Shown: positions 5,805 through 13,971 of the stretch, in pieces
Layout: each line of letters begins with the position of its first letter
Numbering within the stretch: position 1 is the stretch's first letter
NCBI GenBank assembly: GCA_045590395.1
Contig: JAZNQX010000071.1
Location: forward strand, 1 to 18,568
Source: SIG607 sp045590395
GTDB lineage: Bacteria; Bacillota; Clostridia; Oscillospirales; Acutalibacteraceae
DNA length: 18,568 bases
Direction: 5' to 3'
The notes under the pieces: generated by a model
Told to the model about the DNA's origin: nothing
Seen by the model: only the letters and a program-made list of their open reading frames with translations
The model's database searches: none
Made by a program: the position numbers and the translations under genes

Positions 5805-7994
5805 ATGATAACATTTGATGAACATAGAAAAATATTTCACTTAAAATCCAATAATACAAGCTATGTATTCGGTTTTTTTAAGGACAAGTTTTTAGTACAT
5901 CTTTATTGGGGCAAAGCTTTGACTTTCTCTGAGCTTGACTTTCCTATGTTTATTGATGAAACCAAGCACAGAAAGGCGATGTCTTGCTGTGATTATCCCG
6001 AATATGTTATTTCAAGAGATAACCTTCCGGGTGAATTCAGTACCTTTGGAAATACCGACCTTCGTACACCCGGCTTTCACGCTACATATAAAGACGGCTC
6101 TTTTATAACCGAGCTTGAATATGAAAGTCATATTATATATAAAGGTAAAAAGGGAATTAAAGGTCTTCCTGCAACCTATGTTGAAAATGATGACGAAGCC
6201 GATTCGTTGGAACTTACTTTGGTTGATAAGCTTACAAACCTGAGAATTGTCTTATGCTATACCGTATATAATGAGCTTGACGCCATAACAAGAAGTGTTC
6301 GTGTTATTAACAAAGGTAATGACAGAGTTCAGCTTGAGTCTGTTCTGTCGGCGGTTGTGGATTTTCTTGATAAAGATTATGATTTCCTTCATTTGCCCGG
6401 TACAAGTGTGCGCGAACGTCATCCTGAACGTGTACCGCTTTTTAACGGAAAACAAATCGTTGACAGTGCCAGAGGCGCAAGCTCAGCGCATCATAATCCT
6501 TTCTTTGCTCTTGTCAGAAAAAATGCCGACGAGCATAGTGGGGAAGTGTACGGCTTTAATTTAGTTTACAGTGGCAATTTTACTGCCGGTGTTGAAGTGG
6601 ATTCCTTTAACGTATCCCGTGCTTTTATTGGTATTAACCCCTTTGGTTATCGTTGGCAGTTGGATTGCGGCGAAGAATTTTCCTCTCCCGAGGCCGTTCT
6701 TGTATATTCTGATAATGGTATCGGCGGTATGTCGCGTATTTTCCACAAACTTTACCGTACCCGTCTGTGTCGCGGCAAATTCCGCGATATTGAACGCTAT
6801 GTACTTATTAATAACTGGGAAGCTACATATTTTAATTTCAATGAAGAAAAGATTTTAAGCATTGCCGATAAAGCGGCTGAAGTAGGCGTAGAACTTTTAG
6901 TTCTTGATGATGGCTGGTTTGGTAAGAGAAATAACGACAAATGTTCTCTCGGCGACTGGTATGTAAATGAAGAAAAACTGCCAGGCGGTCTTAAAAGCCT
7001 TGCGGAAAAACTAAATCAAAAGGGAATGAAGTTCGGCCTTTGGTTTGAGCCTGAAATGATTTCTCCCGACAGCGAACTTTATCGTGCTCATCCTGACTGG
7101 TGTATTCACGTTAAGGGCAGAGAGCGTACTATGGGCAGAAATCAGCTTGTACTTGACCTATCCCGAAAAGAAATTTGTGATTATGTTTTCGATAGCCTTT
7201 ATAATATTTTGTCTACAGTAAACATTTCCTATGTGAAGTGGGATAATAATCGCAGTATGACTAATATTGGCTCTGCTGAGCTGCCTGCTGACAGACAGGG
7301 TGAATTCTACCACAGATACTTTTTAGGTCTTTATGACCTTCTGGAGCGCCTTTATAAAGCATTTCCCGATGTGCTGTTTGAAAGCTGTAGCTCAGGCGGA
7401 AACCGTTTTGATGCAGGTATGCTTTATTATATGCCGCAGACCTGGGCAAGTGATGATACAGATGCTGTAGAGCGTCTGTATATTCAGTACGGCACCAGCC
7501 TTTGCTATCCCTACTGCAGTATGGGTGCCCATGTGTCCATTGTTCCAAATCATCAGGTTGGAAGAGTAACTCCCATAAGTGCCCGTGGCGCTGTTGCTAT
7601 GCAGGGACAGTTTGGATATGAGCTTGACCTTAATAGATTAACAAGCGAAGAAATTGAACAGGTTAAAGAACAGATAAAGACCTATAAGCGCCTTGGTGAA
7701 GTATTCCATAAAGGCGATTTATACAGACTTGTTACTCCTGATAATCATTTCTTCGCCAGTAACCAGTTTATATCAGAGAACGGTGAAACCGTTGTTGTTG
7801 TTAACTGTGTAATGCGCGCTATGCCAAATCCTCCTGTAAAGTATCTTAAGCTTCAAGGTCTTGACAGAAACGCCCGTTATGCCGTAGAGGGAACTGATAT
7901 GGTTTTAGGCGGCGATATACTTATGTCGGTAGGTCTTAGGTACGAGCTTAACCGCGACTTTGCCACAAATATTATCGTTTTAAAGAAAGTATAA
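5805..7994 (+). CDS. alpha-galactosidase, glycoside hydrolase family GH36
   Basis: This enzyme removes terminal alpha-1,6-linked galactose from raffinose-family sugars, melibiose or galactomannan. At 729 residues it has the standard bacterial GH36 length. The N-terminal beta-sandwich domain runs to about residue 330. The TIM barrel follows, with NNWEATYF (from 336), LDDGWFG (near 368), the nucleophile Asp480 in KWDNNR and the acid/base Asp550 in SDDTDA. The 70-residue spacing of the two catalytic residues matches characterised family members. A small C-terminal beta domain closes the chain. There is no signal peptide, so it acts inside the cell on imported oligosaccharides. I start it at ATG 5805, seven bases after AAGGGG; a longer frame from TTG 5748 lacks a ribosome binding site. 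No transporter or regulator lies beside it, so it is probably monocistronic. Confidence 0.95.
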   Translation: MITFDEHRKIFHLKSNNTSYVFGFFKDKFLVHLYWGKALTFSELDFPMFIDETKHRKAMSCCDYPEYVISRDNLPGEFSTFGNTDLRTPGFHATYKDGSFITELEYESHIIYKGKKGIKGLPATYVENDDEADSLELTLVDKLTNLRIVLCYTVYNELDAITRSVRVINKGNDRVQLESVLSAVVDFLDKDYDFLHLPGTSVRERHPERVPLFNGKQIVDSARGASSAHHNPFFALVRKNADEHSGEVYGFNLVYSGNFTAGVEVDSFNVSRAFIGINPFGYRWQLDCGEEFSSPEAVLVYSDNGIGGMSRIFHKLYRTRLCRGKFRDIERYVLINNWEATYFNFNEEKILSIADKAAEVGVELLVLDDGWFGKRNNDKCSLGDWYVNEEKLPGGLKSLAEKLNQKGMKFGLWFEPEMISPDSELYRAHPDWCIHVKGRERTMGRNQLVLDLSRKEICDYVFDSLYNILSTVNISYVKWDNNRSMTNIGSAELPADRQGEFYHRYFLGLYDLLERLYKAFPDVLFESCSSGGNRFDAGMLYYMPQTWASDDTDAVERLYIQYGTSLCYPYCSMGAHVSIVPNHQVGRVTPISARGAVAMQGQFGYELDLNRLTSEEIEQVKEQIKTYKRLGEVFHKGDLYRLVTPDNHFFASNQFISENGETVVVVNCVMRAMPNPPVKYLKLQGLDRNARYAVEGTDMVLGGDILMSVGLRYELNRDFATNIIVLKKV

Positions 7995-8000
7995 TCTACA

Positions 8001-8040
8001 TTTACCTGCTCAGTTTTTTAGATGGGCAGGTGAATATTTT
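8001..8040 (+). terminator. intrinsic terminator after the alpha-galactosidase gene
   Basis: TTTACCTGCTCA (8001-8012) pairs with TGGGCAGGTGAA (8023-8034) using two G-T pairs, and is followed by TATTTT. Bases 8041-8124 are AT-rich and hold nothing else I can name. Confidence 0.75.
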
Positions 8041-8124
8041 ATATAATATGTTTAGAAATTAACAAATAACTTTAATTAAATAAAGCATAATATAAAATAT
8101 TTTGATAAAATTGTAACAAAGTGC

Positions 8125-8153
8125 TTGACAAAGCAATATATTGTGTATATAAT
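8125..8153 (+). promoter_or_regulatory. consensus promoter of serCA
   Basis: TTGACA (8125-8130), exactly 17 bases, then TATAAT (8148-8153) is a full consensus vegetative promoter. The leader is only about 27 bases long, so there is no room for a serine T-box or other riboswitch. Any serine control would have to act at the promoter or on enzyme activity. Confidence 0.9.
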
Positions 8154-8186
8154 GGTATCAAACCTATTAATTGGAGGAAAAAAATT

Positions 8187-9269
8187 ATGTCCAGAGTTTA
8201 TAATTTTAGCGCAGGTCCTTCTATGTTACCTGAAGAAGTATTAAAAACAGCCGCCGCAGAGATGCTTGAATATGGCAACAGCGGTCAGTCTGTAATGGAA
8301 ATGTCTCATCGTTCAAAAGAGTATCAGGCAATTATTGATGAGGCAGAAGCTGATCTTCGCGAAATAATGAATATTCCTGATAATTATACTGTTCTGTTCC
8401 TGCAGGGCGGTGCATCTACACAGTTTGCTATGGTTCCTATGAACCTTATGAATAAGAATAAAAAGGCTGATTATGTTGTAACAGGTCAGTGGGCAAATAA
8501 GGCATATAAAGAGGCTGCACGTTACGGTAATGCTCGTGTTATTGCTTCTTCAGAGGATAAGACCTTCTCTTATATCCCCGAAGTAACTGCCGATATGATT
8601 GACCCTGAGGCTGATTATGTTCATATTTGTATGAACAACACTATTTACGGTACAAAGTGGAATAAGCTTCCCAAAACAGGTGATATTCCGCTTGTTGCTG
8701 ATATTTCCAGCTGTATCCTTTCTGAGCCTATCGATGTTTCTAAGTTTGGTGTTCTTTATGCCGGCGCTCAGAAAAACGTTGCTCCTGCAGGTCTTACTAT
8801 TGTTATTATAAGAAATCACCTTATCGGCAACGGTATGGATATTACTCCCACAATGCTTAACTATCAGACTCATTCTGATAACGGCTCTATGTTTAATACA
8901 CCTCCTTGCTATACCATTTATATTGCAGGTCTTGTATTTAAATGGATTAAGAAAATCGGCGGTCTTGACTATATGAGAAAGGTTAATACAGAAAAGGCTG
9001 CTATGCTTTATGATTTCCTTGATAACAGCAAACTCTTTAAGGGCACCGTTGTGGCAAATGACCGTTCTCTTATGAATGTTCCTTTTGTTACCGGTAATGA
9101 TGAGCTTGATGCAAAATTTGTTGCTGAGAGTAAGGCTGCAGGCTTTGTAAACCTTAAGGGTCACAGAAGTGTAGGCGGTATGCGTGCTTCCATCTATAAT
9201 GCTATGCCTGTTGACGGTGTTAAAAAGCTTATCGAATTTATGAAGAAATTTGAGGAGGAGAATGTATAA
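8187..9269 (+). CDS. serC: phosphoserine aminotransferase
   Basis: SerC is a PLP enzyme that transfers an amino group from glutamate to 3-phosphohydroxypyruvate, the second step of serine synthesis. The protein is 360 residues, the family's normal length, and starts SRVYNFSAGPSMLPEEVL, a hallmark N-terminus. The PLP-binding lysine is Lys196 in YAGAQKNVAPAG, and HRSVGGMRASIYNA near the C-terminus is another family signature. The start at 8187 is fixed by GGAGGAAA at 8173-8179; any earlier start would lie inside or before the promoter. Its TAA overlaps the ATG of serA by one base (TAATG), indicating translational coupling. Confidence 0.96.
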   Translation: MSRVYNFSAGPSMLPEEVLKTAAAEMLEYGNSGQSVMEMSHRSKEYQAIIDEAEADLREIMNIPDNYTVLFLQGGASTQFAMVPMNLMNKNKKADYVVTGQWANKAYKEAARYGNARVIASSEDKTFSYIPEVTADMIDPEADYVHICMNNTIYGTKWNKLPKTGDIPLVADISSCILSEPIDVSKFGVLYAGAQKNVAPAGLTIVIIRNHLIGNGMDITPTMLNYQTHSDNGSMFNTPPCYTIYIAGLVFKWIKKIGGLDYMRKVNTEKAAMLYDFLDNSKLFKGTVVANDRSLMNVPFVTGNDELDAKFVAESKAAGFVNLKGHRSVGGMRASIYNAMPVDGVKKLIEFMKKFEEENV

Positions 9270-10429
9270 TGTATCCTATTAAAACCTATAATAAAATTTC
9301 ACGTATCGGCCTTGAAAGCTTTGATGCTAAATATGAAGTAGGCGATGAGGTTGTAAACCCCGTAGGTGCTGTAGTTCGTTCTGCAAATCTTCACGAGGAA
9401 CAGTTTGACCCTACACTTCTTGCTATTGCTCGTGCAGGAGCTGGTACCAATAATATTCCGATTGACCGTTGCAGTGACGAAGGTATCGTTGTTTTCAATA
9501 CCCCCGGCGCTAATGCAAATGCTGTTAAAGAGCTTGTTCTTGCAGGTTTACTTCTTTCTTCCCGTAGAATACTTCCTGCTATTGAGTGGGCTAAAACCTT
9601 AAAAGGCAACGGTGACCAGGTTGGCAAAATGGTTGAAAAGGGCAAGGGTGCTTTTGTTGGTCCCGAAATCCGTGGTAAAAAGCTTGGTGTAATCGGTCTT
9701 GGTGCTATCGGTGTACTTGTTGCCAATGCTGCTAATCAGCTTGGTATGAAAGTTTACGGTTACGACCCATTCCTTTCTCTTCAGAACGCTTGGAACCTTT
9801 CTCATCATATAAACCGTGCGACCGACATGAAGGAAATATTTGAAAATTGTGATTATATTTCTCTTCATATTCCGCTTAATAAGGACACTAAGGATACAAT
9901 TAATGCAGATGCTCTTGCTTTAATGAAAGACGGCGTTCGTGTTCTTAACTTCTCACGTGATGCACTTGTAAACAGCGCTGATATGATTGTTGCTCTTGAG
10001 CAGGGTAAGGTTGCTTCTTATATTGTTGACTTCCCGACAGATGAAATGATTGGCGTAAACGGTGTTGTATGTATTCCTCACCTTGGCGCGTCTACTCCCG
10101 AATCTGAGGACAATTGTGCTGAAATGGCTGCAAAAGAGCTTATAGATTACATTGAGAACGGTAATATCGTTAACTCTGTAAATCTTCCTAACATTTCTAT
10201 GCCTAAGAGCGGTGAAAAGCGTATTTGTATCATTCATAAGAATATTCCTAATATGCTTACCGCTATTACCACTATAGTGGCAAAGGATAATGTTAATATC
10301 GAAAACCTGCTTAACAAATCAAGAGGCGAAATTGCATATACAATGCTTGATGTTAACGAATGTGATACCGATGTGATAAAAGAGCATTTATCCGCTATTG
10401 ACGGTGTTATCAGAGTAAGAATTATTTAA
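9269..10429 (+). CDS. serA: D-3-phosphoglycerate dehydrogenase with C-terminal ACT domain
   Basis: SerA oxidises 3-phosphoglycerate with NAD+ and opens the serine pathway. This 386-residue form has a catalytic/NAD core with the Rossmann motif GLGAIG (143-148), Arg230 in NFSRDALVN, Glu259 in FPTDE and His271 in PHLGAST, so the usual Arg-Glu-His set is present. Residues about 317-386 form a single ACT domain (ICIIHKNIPNMLTAITTIVA), the usual site of allosteric serine binding. It lacks the extra intervening domain of the long (about 525-residue) form. The ribosome binding site GAGGAGGAG sits inside the end of serC. The third pathway enzyme, phosphoserine phosphatase, is not next to it. Confidence 0.95.
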   Translation: MYPIKTYNKISRIGLESFDAKYEVGDEVVNPVGAVVRSANLHEEQFDPTLLAIARAGAGTNNIPIDRCSDEGIVVFNTPGANANAVKELVLAGLLLSSRRILPAIEWAKTLKGNGDQVGKMVEKGKGAFVGPEIRGKKLGVIGLGAIGVLVANAANQLGMKVYGYDPFLSLQNAWNLSHHINRATDMKEIFENCDYISLHIPLNKDTKDTINADALALMKDGVRVLNFSRDALVNSADMIVALEQGKVASYIVDFPTDEMIGVNGVVCIPHLGASTPESEDNCAEMAAKELIDYIENGNIVNSVNLPNISMPKSGEKRICIIHKNIPNMLTAITTIVAKDNVNIENLLNKSRGEIAYTMLDVNECDTDVIKEHLSAIDGVIRVRII

Positions 10430-10435
10430 TTTTTA

Positions 10436-10465
10436 AGCCCCGAATTTTCTTCGGGGCTATCTTTA
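10436..10465 (+). terminator. intrinsic terminator after serA
   Basis: AGCCCCGAA (10436-10444) and TTCGGGGCT (10450-10458) form a perfect 9-bp, GC-rich stem with a TTTTC loop. The tail ATCTTTA is only partly T-rich, so termination may be incomplete. Confidence 0.7.
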
Positions 10466-10471
10466 TATATA

Positions 10472-10499
10472 TTGACTTTTTCTGTATAAATAGTATAAT
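10472..10499 (+). promoter_or_regulatory. promoter of the sugar kinase gene
   Basis: TTGACT (10472-10477), a 16-base spacer and TATAAT (10494-10499) precede the kinase start by about 31 bases. It begins right after the serA terminator hairpin, so the kinase is a separate unit. Confidence 0.75.
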
Positions 10500-10530
10500 A
10501 AATATATAAAACTATGAAAGAGGTCACGAT

Positions 10531-11553
10531 ATGAAAAAAATTGTTACTTTCGGAGAAATTATGCTTCGTCTGGCACCTAACAACTATCTTAGATTTGTCC
10601 AGACCGATCAGTTTGAGGCTACATACGGCGGTGGTGAAGCAAACGTTGCAGTTTCCCTTGCCAATTACGGTATGGATGCTGCTTTTGTTACAAAGCTTCC
10701 TGCACACGAAATTGGTCAGGCCGCTGTTAATTCTTTAAGAAAATTCGGCGTAGACACATCTAAAATCGTTCGCGGCGGTGAAAGAGTAGGTATATACTAT
10801 TGTGAAAAAGGCGCATCTCAGCGTCCTTCAAAGGTAATATATGACCGCGCTGGCTCTGCTATTTGCAAGGCTACCACTGCTGATTTTAACTGGTCTGAAA
10901 TTTTTGAAGGTGTTGACTGGTTCCATTTCACAGGTATCACTCCTGCTCTTGGCGACAATGTTGCTGAAATCTGTATGGAGGCTGTTAAAGAGGCTAAAAA
11001 GCGTAACATTACTGTTTCTTGTGACCTTAATTACCGTAAAAAGCTTTGGTCTAAAGAAAAGGCCGGCGAAGTTATGGGCAAGTTAATGGAATATGTTGAT
11101 GTTTGTATCGCTAACGAAGAAGATGCTTCTGATGTATTCGGCATTAAGGCAAGTGACACCGATATTACCGCAGGTAAAGTTAACCACGAGGGTTACAAAG
11201 AGGTTGCTGAAAAACTAACCCAGCGCTTTAACTTTAAGGCTGTTGCAATTACTCTTCGTTCTTCAATTTCCGCTAATGATAACGACTGGGCTGCTATGCT
11301 TTATAAAGACGACAATTTCTATTTCAGCAAGTCATATCATATGCATATAGTTGACCGTGTTGGCGGCGGTGACAGCTTCGGCGGCGGACTTATCTATTCA
11401 ATGCTTATGGGCAAAGAGAATCAAGATGCCATTGAATTTGCGGTTGCAGCAAGCTGTCTTAAGCACTCTATTGAGGGTGACGTTAATATGGTAAGCGTTG
11501 CGGAGGTTGAAACTCTTGCTACCGGTGACGGTTCTGGACGAGTTCAAAGATAA
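10531..11553 (+). CDS. PfkB-family sugar kinase, probable 2-keto-3-deoxygluconate kinase
   Basis: This 340-residue ribokinase-like (PfkB) kinase phosphorylates a sugar or sugar acid using ATP. The N-terminus VTFGEIMLRLAP and the substrate-side GGGEANVAVSLANYG are those of 2-keto-3-deoxygluconate (KDG) kinases, which act in hexuronate breakdown. The C-terminal PfkB signature DRVGGGDSFGGG holds the catalytic base Asp281 and the anion-hole glycines. GAAAGAGG at 10516-10522 supports the ATG. The usual partner, KDPG aldolase, and the uronate isomerases are not in the window, so the substrate rests on sequence resemblance; fructokinase-like activity is the main alternative. A perfect hairpin follows the stop. 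Confidence 0.82.
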   Translation: MKKIVTFGEIMLRLAPNNYLRFVQTDQFEATYGGGEANVAVSLANYGMDAAFVTKLPAHEIGQAAVNSLRKFGVDTSKIVRGGERVGIYYCEKGASQRPSKVIYDRAGSAICKATTADFNWSEIFEGVDWFHFTGITPALGDNVAEICMEAVKEAKKRNITVSCDLNYRKKLWSKEKAGEVMGKLMEYVDVCIANEEDASDVFGIKASDTDITAGKVNHEGYKEVAEKLTQRFNFKAVAITLRSSISANDNDWAAMLYKDDNFYFSKSYHMHIVDRVGGGDSFGGGLIYSMLMGKENQDAIEFAVAASCLKHSIEGDVNMVSVAEVETLATGDGSGRVQR

Positions 11554-11559
11554 AAATTA

Positions 11560-11594
11560 AAACAAGGTTCAATTATTTTGAACCTTGTTTATTT
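11560..11594 (+). terminator. hairpin between the kinase and PHP phosphatase genes
   Basis: AAACAAGGTTCAA (11560-11572) and TTGAACCTTGTTT (11578-11590) make a perfect 13-bp stem with a five-base loop and an ATTTT tail. The next gene's ribosome binding site begins at 11596, so the hairpin abuts it. Confidence 0.75.
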
Positions 11595-11605
11595 TAGGTG
11601 ATATT

Positions 11606-12406
11606 ATGCGTTTTTCAAATTTACACACCCACACTGTTTTTTCTGATGGAATAGGTACAGTCAGAGAAAATATTGAATCGGCAATATCTAAAAATATGCT
11701 ATCTCTCGGTTTTTCGGACCATAGCTTTACTGCCTGTGATACAAGTTACTGTATGAAACTTGAAAACTATGATAAATATTTTGAAGAAATTGCAGATTTT
11801 AAGGCAGAATATAAGGATATATTACCTGTCTACACAGGTCTGGAAAAGGATTATTTTTCTGATATTGACAGAAGTGCTTACGATTATATAATTGCCTCTG
11901 TTCACTATATAATTAAAGACGGAATTTGTTATCCTATCGACCATTCTGCAAAACAACAGCTTGACTGCATAAATGATGCATTCGGCGGCGATTATTACGA
12001 TTTTGCAAAATGTTTTTTCGGTATGGTGGCAGAACAGGCTTCAATAGTTAAGCCCGATGTTATCGGTCACTTTGATGTTATCAATAAATTCAGTCAAATG
12101 CCTGAGAATGATATTAAGTATATTAATATTGCAAAAGATGCTTTGAAAGAAACCGCCAAATACTGTAAAACCTTTGAAATTAATACCGGTGCTGTTGCAA
12201 ACGGATACAGAAAAAATCCCTATCCTAACCGTGAACTGCTTGAACTATTGCTTGATATCGGTGGGGAAGTGGCTATTAACAGTGACTGCCATAACCCTGT
12301 AAAACTTGACTACTATTTTAATGAATCGGTAGAGCTACTTAAGAATATTGGTTTTGACCATTTCTGCGTCTTTAACGGAAAAGATTTTGATAAAGTGAAT
12401 ATTTAA
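11606..12406 (+). CDS. histidinol-phosphatase, PHP family (HisK/HisJ type)
   Basis: PHP-family histidinol phosphatases hydrolyse L-histidinol phosphate in histidine synthesis using a cluster of three metal ions. The 266-residue protein has the expected metal ligands in order: HTH in NLHTHT (His7, His9), Asp14, FSDH (Asp38, His39), Glu80 in YTGLE, His100 in SVHYI, GHFD, and NSDCH near the C-terminus. Length fits the family. I start it at ATG 11606 behind AGGTGAT (11596-11602); a TTG seven codons earlier lies inside the terminator hairpin and is unlikely. Other his genes are absent here. Family members can act on other phosphate monoesters, so the substrate is likely but not certain. No separate promoter is evident; it may depend on readthrough from the kinase gene. 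Confidence 0.85.
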   Translation: MRFSNLHTHTVFSDGIGTVRENIESAISKNMLSLGFSDHSFTACDTSYCMKLENYDKYFEEIADFKAEYKDILPVYTGLEKDYFSDIDRSAYDYIIASVHYIIKDGICYPIDHSAKQQLDCINDAFGGDYYDFAKCFFGMVAEQASIVKPDVIGHFDVINKFSQMPENDIKYINIAKDALKETAKYCKTFEINTGAVANGYRKNPYPNRELLELLLDIGGEVAINSDCHNPVKLDYYFNESVELLKNIGFDHFCVFNGKDFDKVNI

Positions 12407-12412
12407 AAAAAG

Positions 12413-12443
12413 AAAACCGTTTATCAGTTGATAAACGGTTTTT
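12413..12443. terminator. bidirectional terminator between convergent genes
   Basis: A perfect 13-bp stem (12413-12425 with 12430-12442, core AACCGTTTATC) has an AGTT loop and T runs on both strands. It serves the PHP phosphatase from the left and the minus-strand HAD gene from the right. Confidence 0.88.
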
Positions 12444-12450
12444 ATATATA

Positions 12451-13413
12451 TTAGCAAATGATTTTTTTAAGGTCATTATATGTATAATCGGGAATGATCA
12501 TATCAGCGCCTAATTCTTCGTGAAGCTGTCTTTGGCGTTTAGCCTCAATGGGAAGAATACTAAGGGTTACGGCGCCAAGCTTTACACCGGCAGTAATTTC
12601 GCTTCTGCCGTCACCAACAACAAGAATGTTCTCGCCGTTAATATTAAAATCCTTTGCAAGACGGTACATTACATCTTCCTTGGGGATTTTTTCATCCCAG
12701 CTTGAGCCTAAAATATCATCAACAAGCTTACCTTCACCGATGTCAAAACCAAGACCTAATACCTCTTCGTACATTCCCATAGGCGGTTCGATGCTTTTAT
12801 CAACAACAGCGCCGGTTACAAAATAGTTTTTTACACCGTTATCATAAAGGTACTGCATAAACTCTTTAGAGCCTTTTATAAGGAATTCTTCGGGGTTTTC
12901 TTTTGCTTTTTTAAGATTATTATCTCTGCAAAAACGGTTTAATACCTGTTCGTATACCCAGAAAAGCTTTGGAGTTACCTCATTTAAATAATCAAGATAT
13001 TCCTGAGGCTCGGTAAATGAATCAAATTTTTCTTCGCCTTTCCAGATAAGATTTATTATCTCACTGTTAGTTTCACTGTCAAATTCGCCTTTGTTTATTT
13101 CCTGGTTTCTTCTTATAGCCCATTCCATCTGGGTAAGGGCAGAAAGACCTGCACTCTCTATACAAAATCTATCGGTTTCCTCTAAAATTTCGGTATCGCA
13201 AAGAGCTACAAGACGGTTGATATTATCGTCACTTGTAAGATTCTCAGGAATTCCGTTATGCGCGGTATCATAAAGTACACGGCTCATAACCGGCGGCCAG
13301 TTTCTAATTAAGGAATGTGTGCCGTCGATATCGTGAAATGCGTAAAGAATTTTTCTGTCTTTAATTTCTTTTAAAACCTTGGTTTCGGTTGCGTTTGCTG
13401 TGTTGATTATCAT
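12451..13413 (-). CDS. HAD superfamily hydrolase, substrate unknown
   Basis: This 320-residue HAD phosphatase-like protein has motif I DIDGT at residues 28-32 (nucleophile Asp28, Asp30), motif II Thr200 in YFVTG, a candidate motif III lysine at 242-245 (KIPK) and motif IV GDGRSE (267-272). The insertion between motifs I and II is large (about 165 residues), mostly helical and charged, a C1-type cap larger than in typical phosphoglycolate phosphatases. The His-Asp-Ile-Asp-Gly-Thr-His context of motif I is unusual to me. The start has a strong site, ACGGAGGAAC. It is the last gene of a minus-strand unit, 27 bases after the fumarase-like gene. I cannot name its substrate; phosphoserine phosphatase is one untested possibility given serCA nearby. 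Confidence 0.8.
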   Translation of the reverse strand: MIINTANATETKVLKEIKDRKILYAFHDIDGTHSLIRNWPPVMSRVLYDTAHNGIPENLTSDDNINRLVALCDTEILEETDRFCIESAGLSALTQMEWAIRRNQEINKGEFDSETNSEIINLIWKGEEKFDSFTEPQEYLDYLNEVTPKLFWVYEQVLNRFCRDNNLKKAKENPEEFLIKGSKEFMQYLYDNGVKNYFVTGAVVDKSIEPPMGMYEEVLGLGFDIGEGKLVDDILGSSWDEKIPKEDVMYRLAKDFNINGENILVVGDGRSEITAGVKLGAVTLSILPIEAKRQRQLHEELGADMIIPDYTYNDLKKIIC

Positions 13414-13440
13414 AATGTTCCTCCGTAAAAAATAGGTAAT

Positions 13441-13971
13441 TTATATGTTAAAAATACTACTGCCGTTTTTATCTATAGCTACGATAAGAGGGAAGTTATT
13501 AAACTCAAGTTTCTTTACCGATTCGCACCCTAAATCTTCAAATGCAATTACTTCGCATTTGGAGATACATTTGGCGGCGAGAGCACCTGCACCGCCTATA
13601 GCGCATAAATAAACAGAATTATTTTTAACAATTGAATTTATAACCTCAGGTGAGCGTTGCCCTTTTCCAATGGTGCATACAAGACCTCTGTCTAAAAGAG
13701 CAGGTGTGTAACTATCCATACGCGAAGAAGTTGTGGGCCCGCAGCTACCTATAGGCAAATTATTTGGTGTAGGGGTAGGACCGACATAGTAAATAACCGA
13801 ACCGGCGATTTCAAAGGGTAGCTTTTTGCCTTGTTTTATAAGCTCAAAAATTCGTTTGTGGGCGGCATCGCGTGCAGTATAAACTGTACCCGATAAAATA
13901 ACTTTGTCGCCCACACAAAGATTTTTGATGTTTTCTTTTAACTGATTTGTGTTTAAAGTATATGTTTTCAT
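13441..13971 (-). CDS. class I fumarase/tartrate dehydratase beta-subunit-type hydro-lyase (orphan)
   Basis: This 176-residue protein is the C-terminal or beta part of iron-sulfur hydro-lyases such as two-subunit fumarase and L-tartrate dehydratase. It keeps the family signatures YTARDAAHKR (31-40), GSCGPTTSSRMD (75-86), TIGKG (100-104), GGAGALAA (126-133) and FEDLG (144-148). It is complete for a beta subunit. The alpha subunit, which carries the 4Fe-4S cluster ligands, normally lies next to it; here the upstream neighbour is a DivIVA-like gene, overlapping by four bases (ATGA-type). The alpha partner must be elsewhere, or this beta protein has another role. Its ATG lies at 13971 on the minus strand and is probably coupled to translation of the upstream gene. 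Confidence 0.88.
   Translation of the reverse strand: MKTYTLNTNQLKENIKNLCVGDKVILSGTVYTARDAAHKRIFELIKQGKKLPFEIAGSVIYYVGPTPTPNNLPIGSCGPTTSSRMDSYTPALLDRGLVCTIGKGQRSPEVINSIVKNNSVYLCAIGGAGALAAKCISKCEVIAFEDLGCESVKKLEFNNFPLIVAIDKNGSSIFNI

Noticed and set aside
8121..8186. Longer serC start upstream of 8187
   Set aside because: The extension contains the consensus promoter itself, so it cannot be translated from that transcript.
8550..9164. 204-codon open frame on the minus strand inside serC
   Set aside because: It is antisense to a clear serC gene, with no ribosome binding site, and its sequence has no family features. It is a by-product of codon use in serC.
9391..9726. 111-codon minus-strand open frame in serA
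   Set aside because: It lies opposite a well-supported enzyme with conserved motifs; the Pro/Ser/Ala-rich product is typical of an antisense shadow frame.
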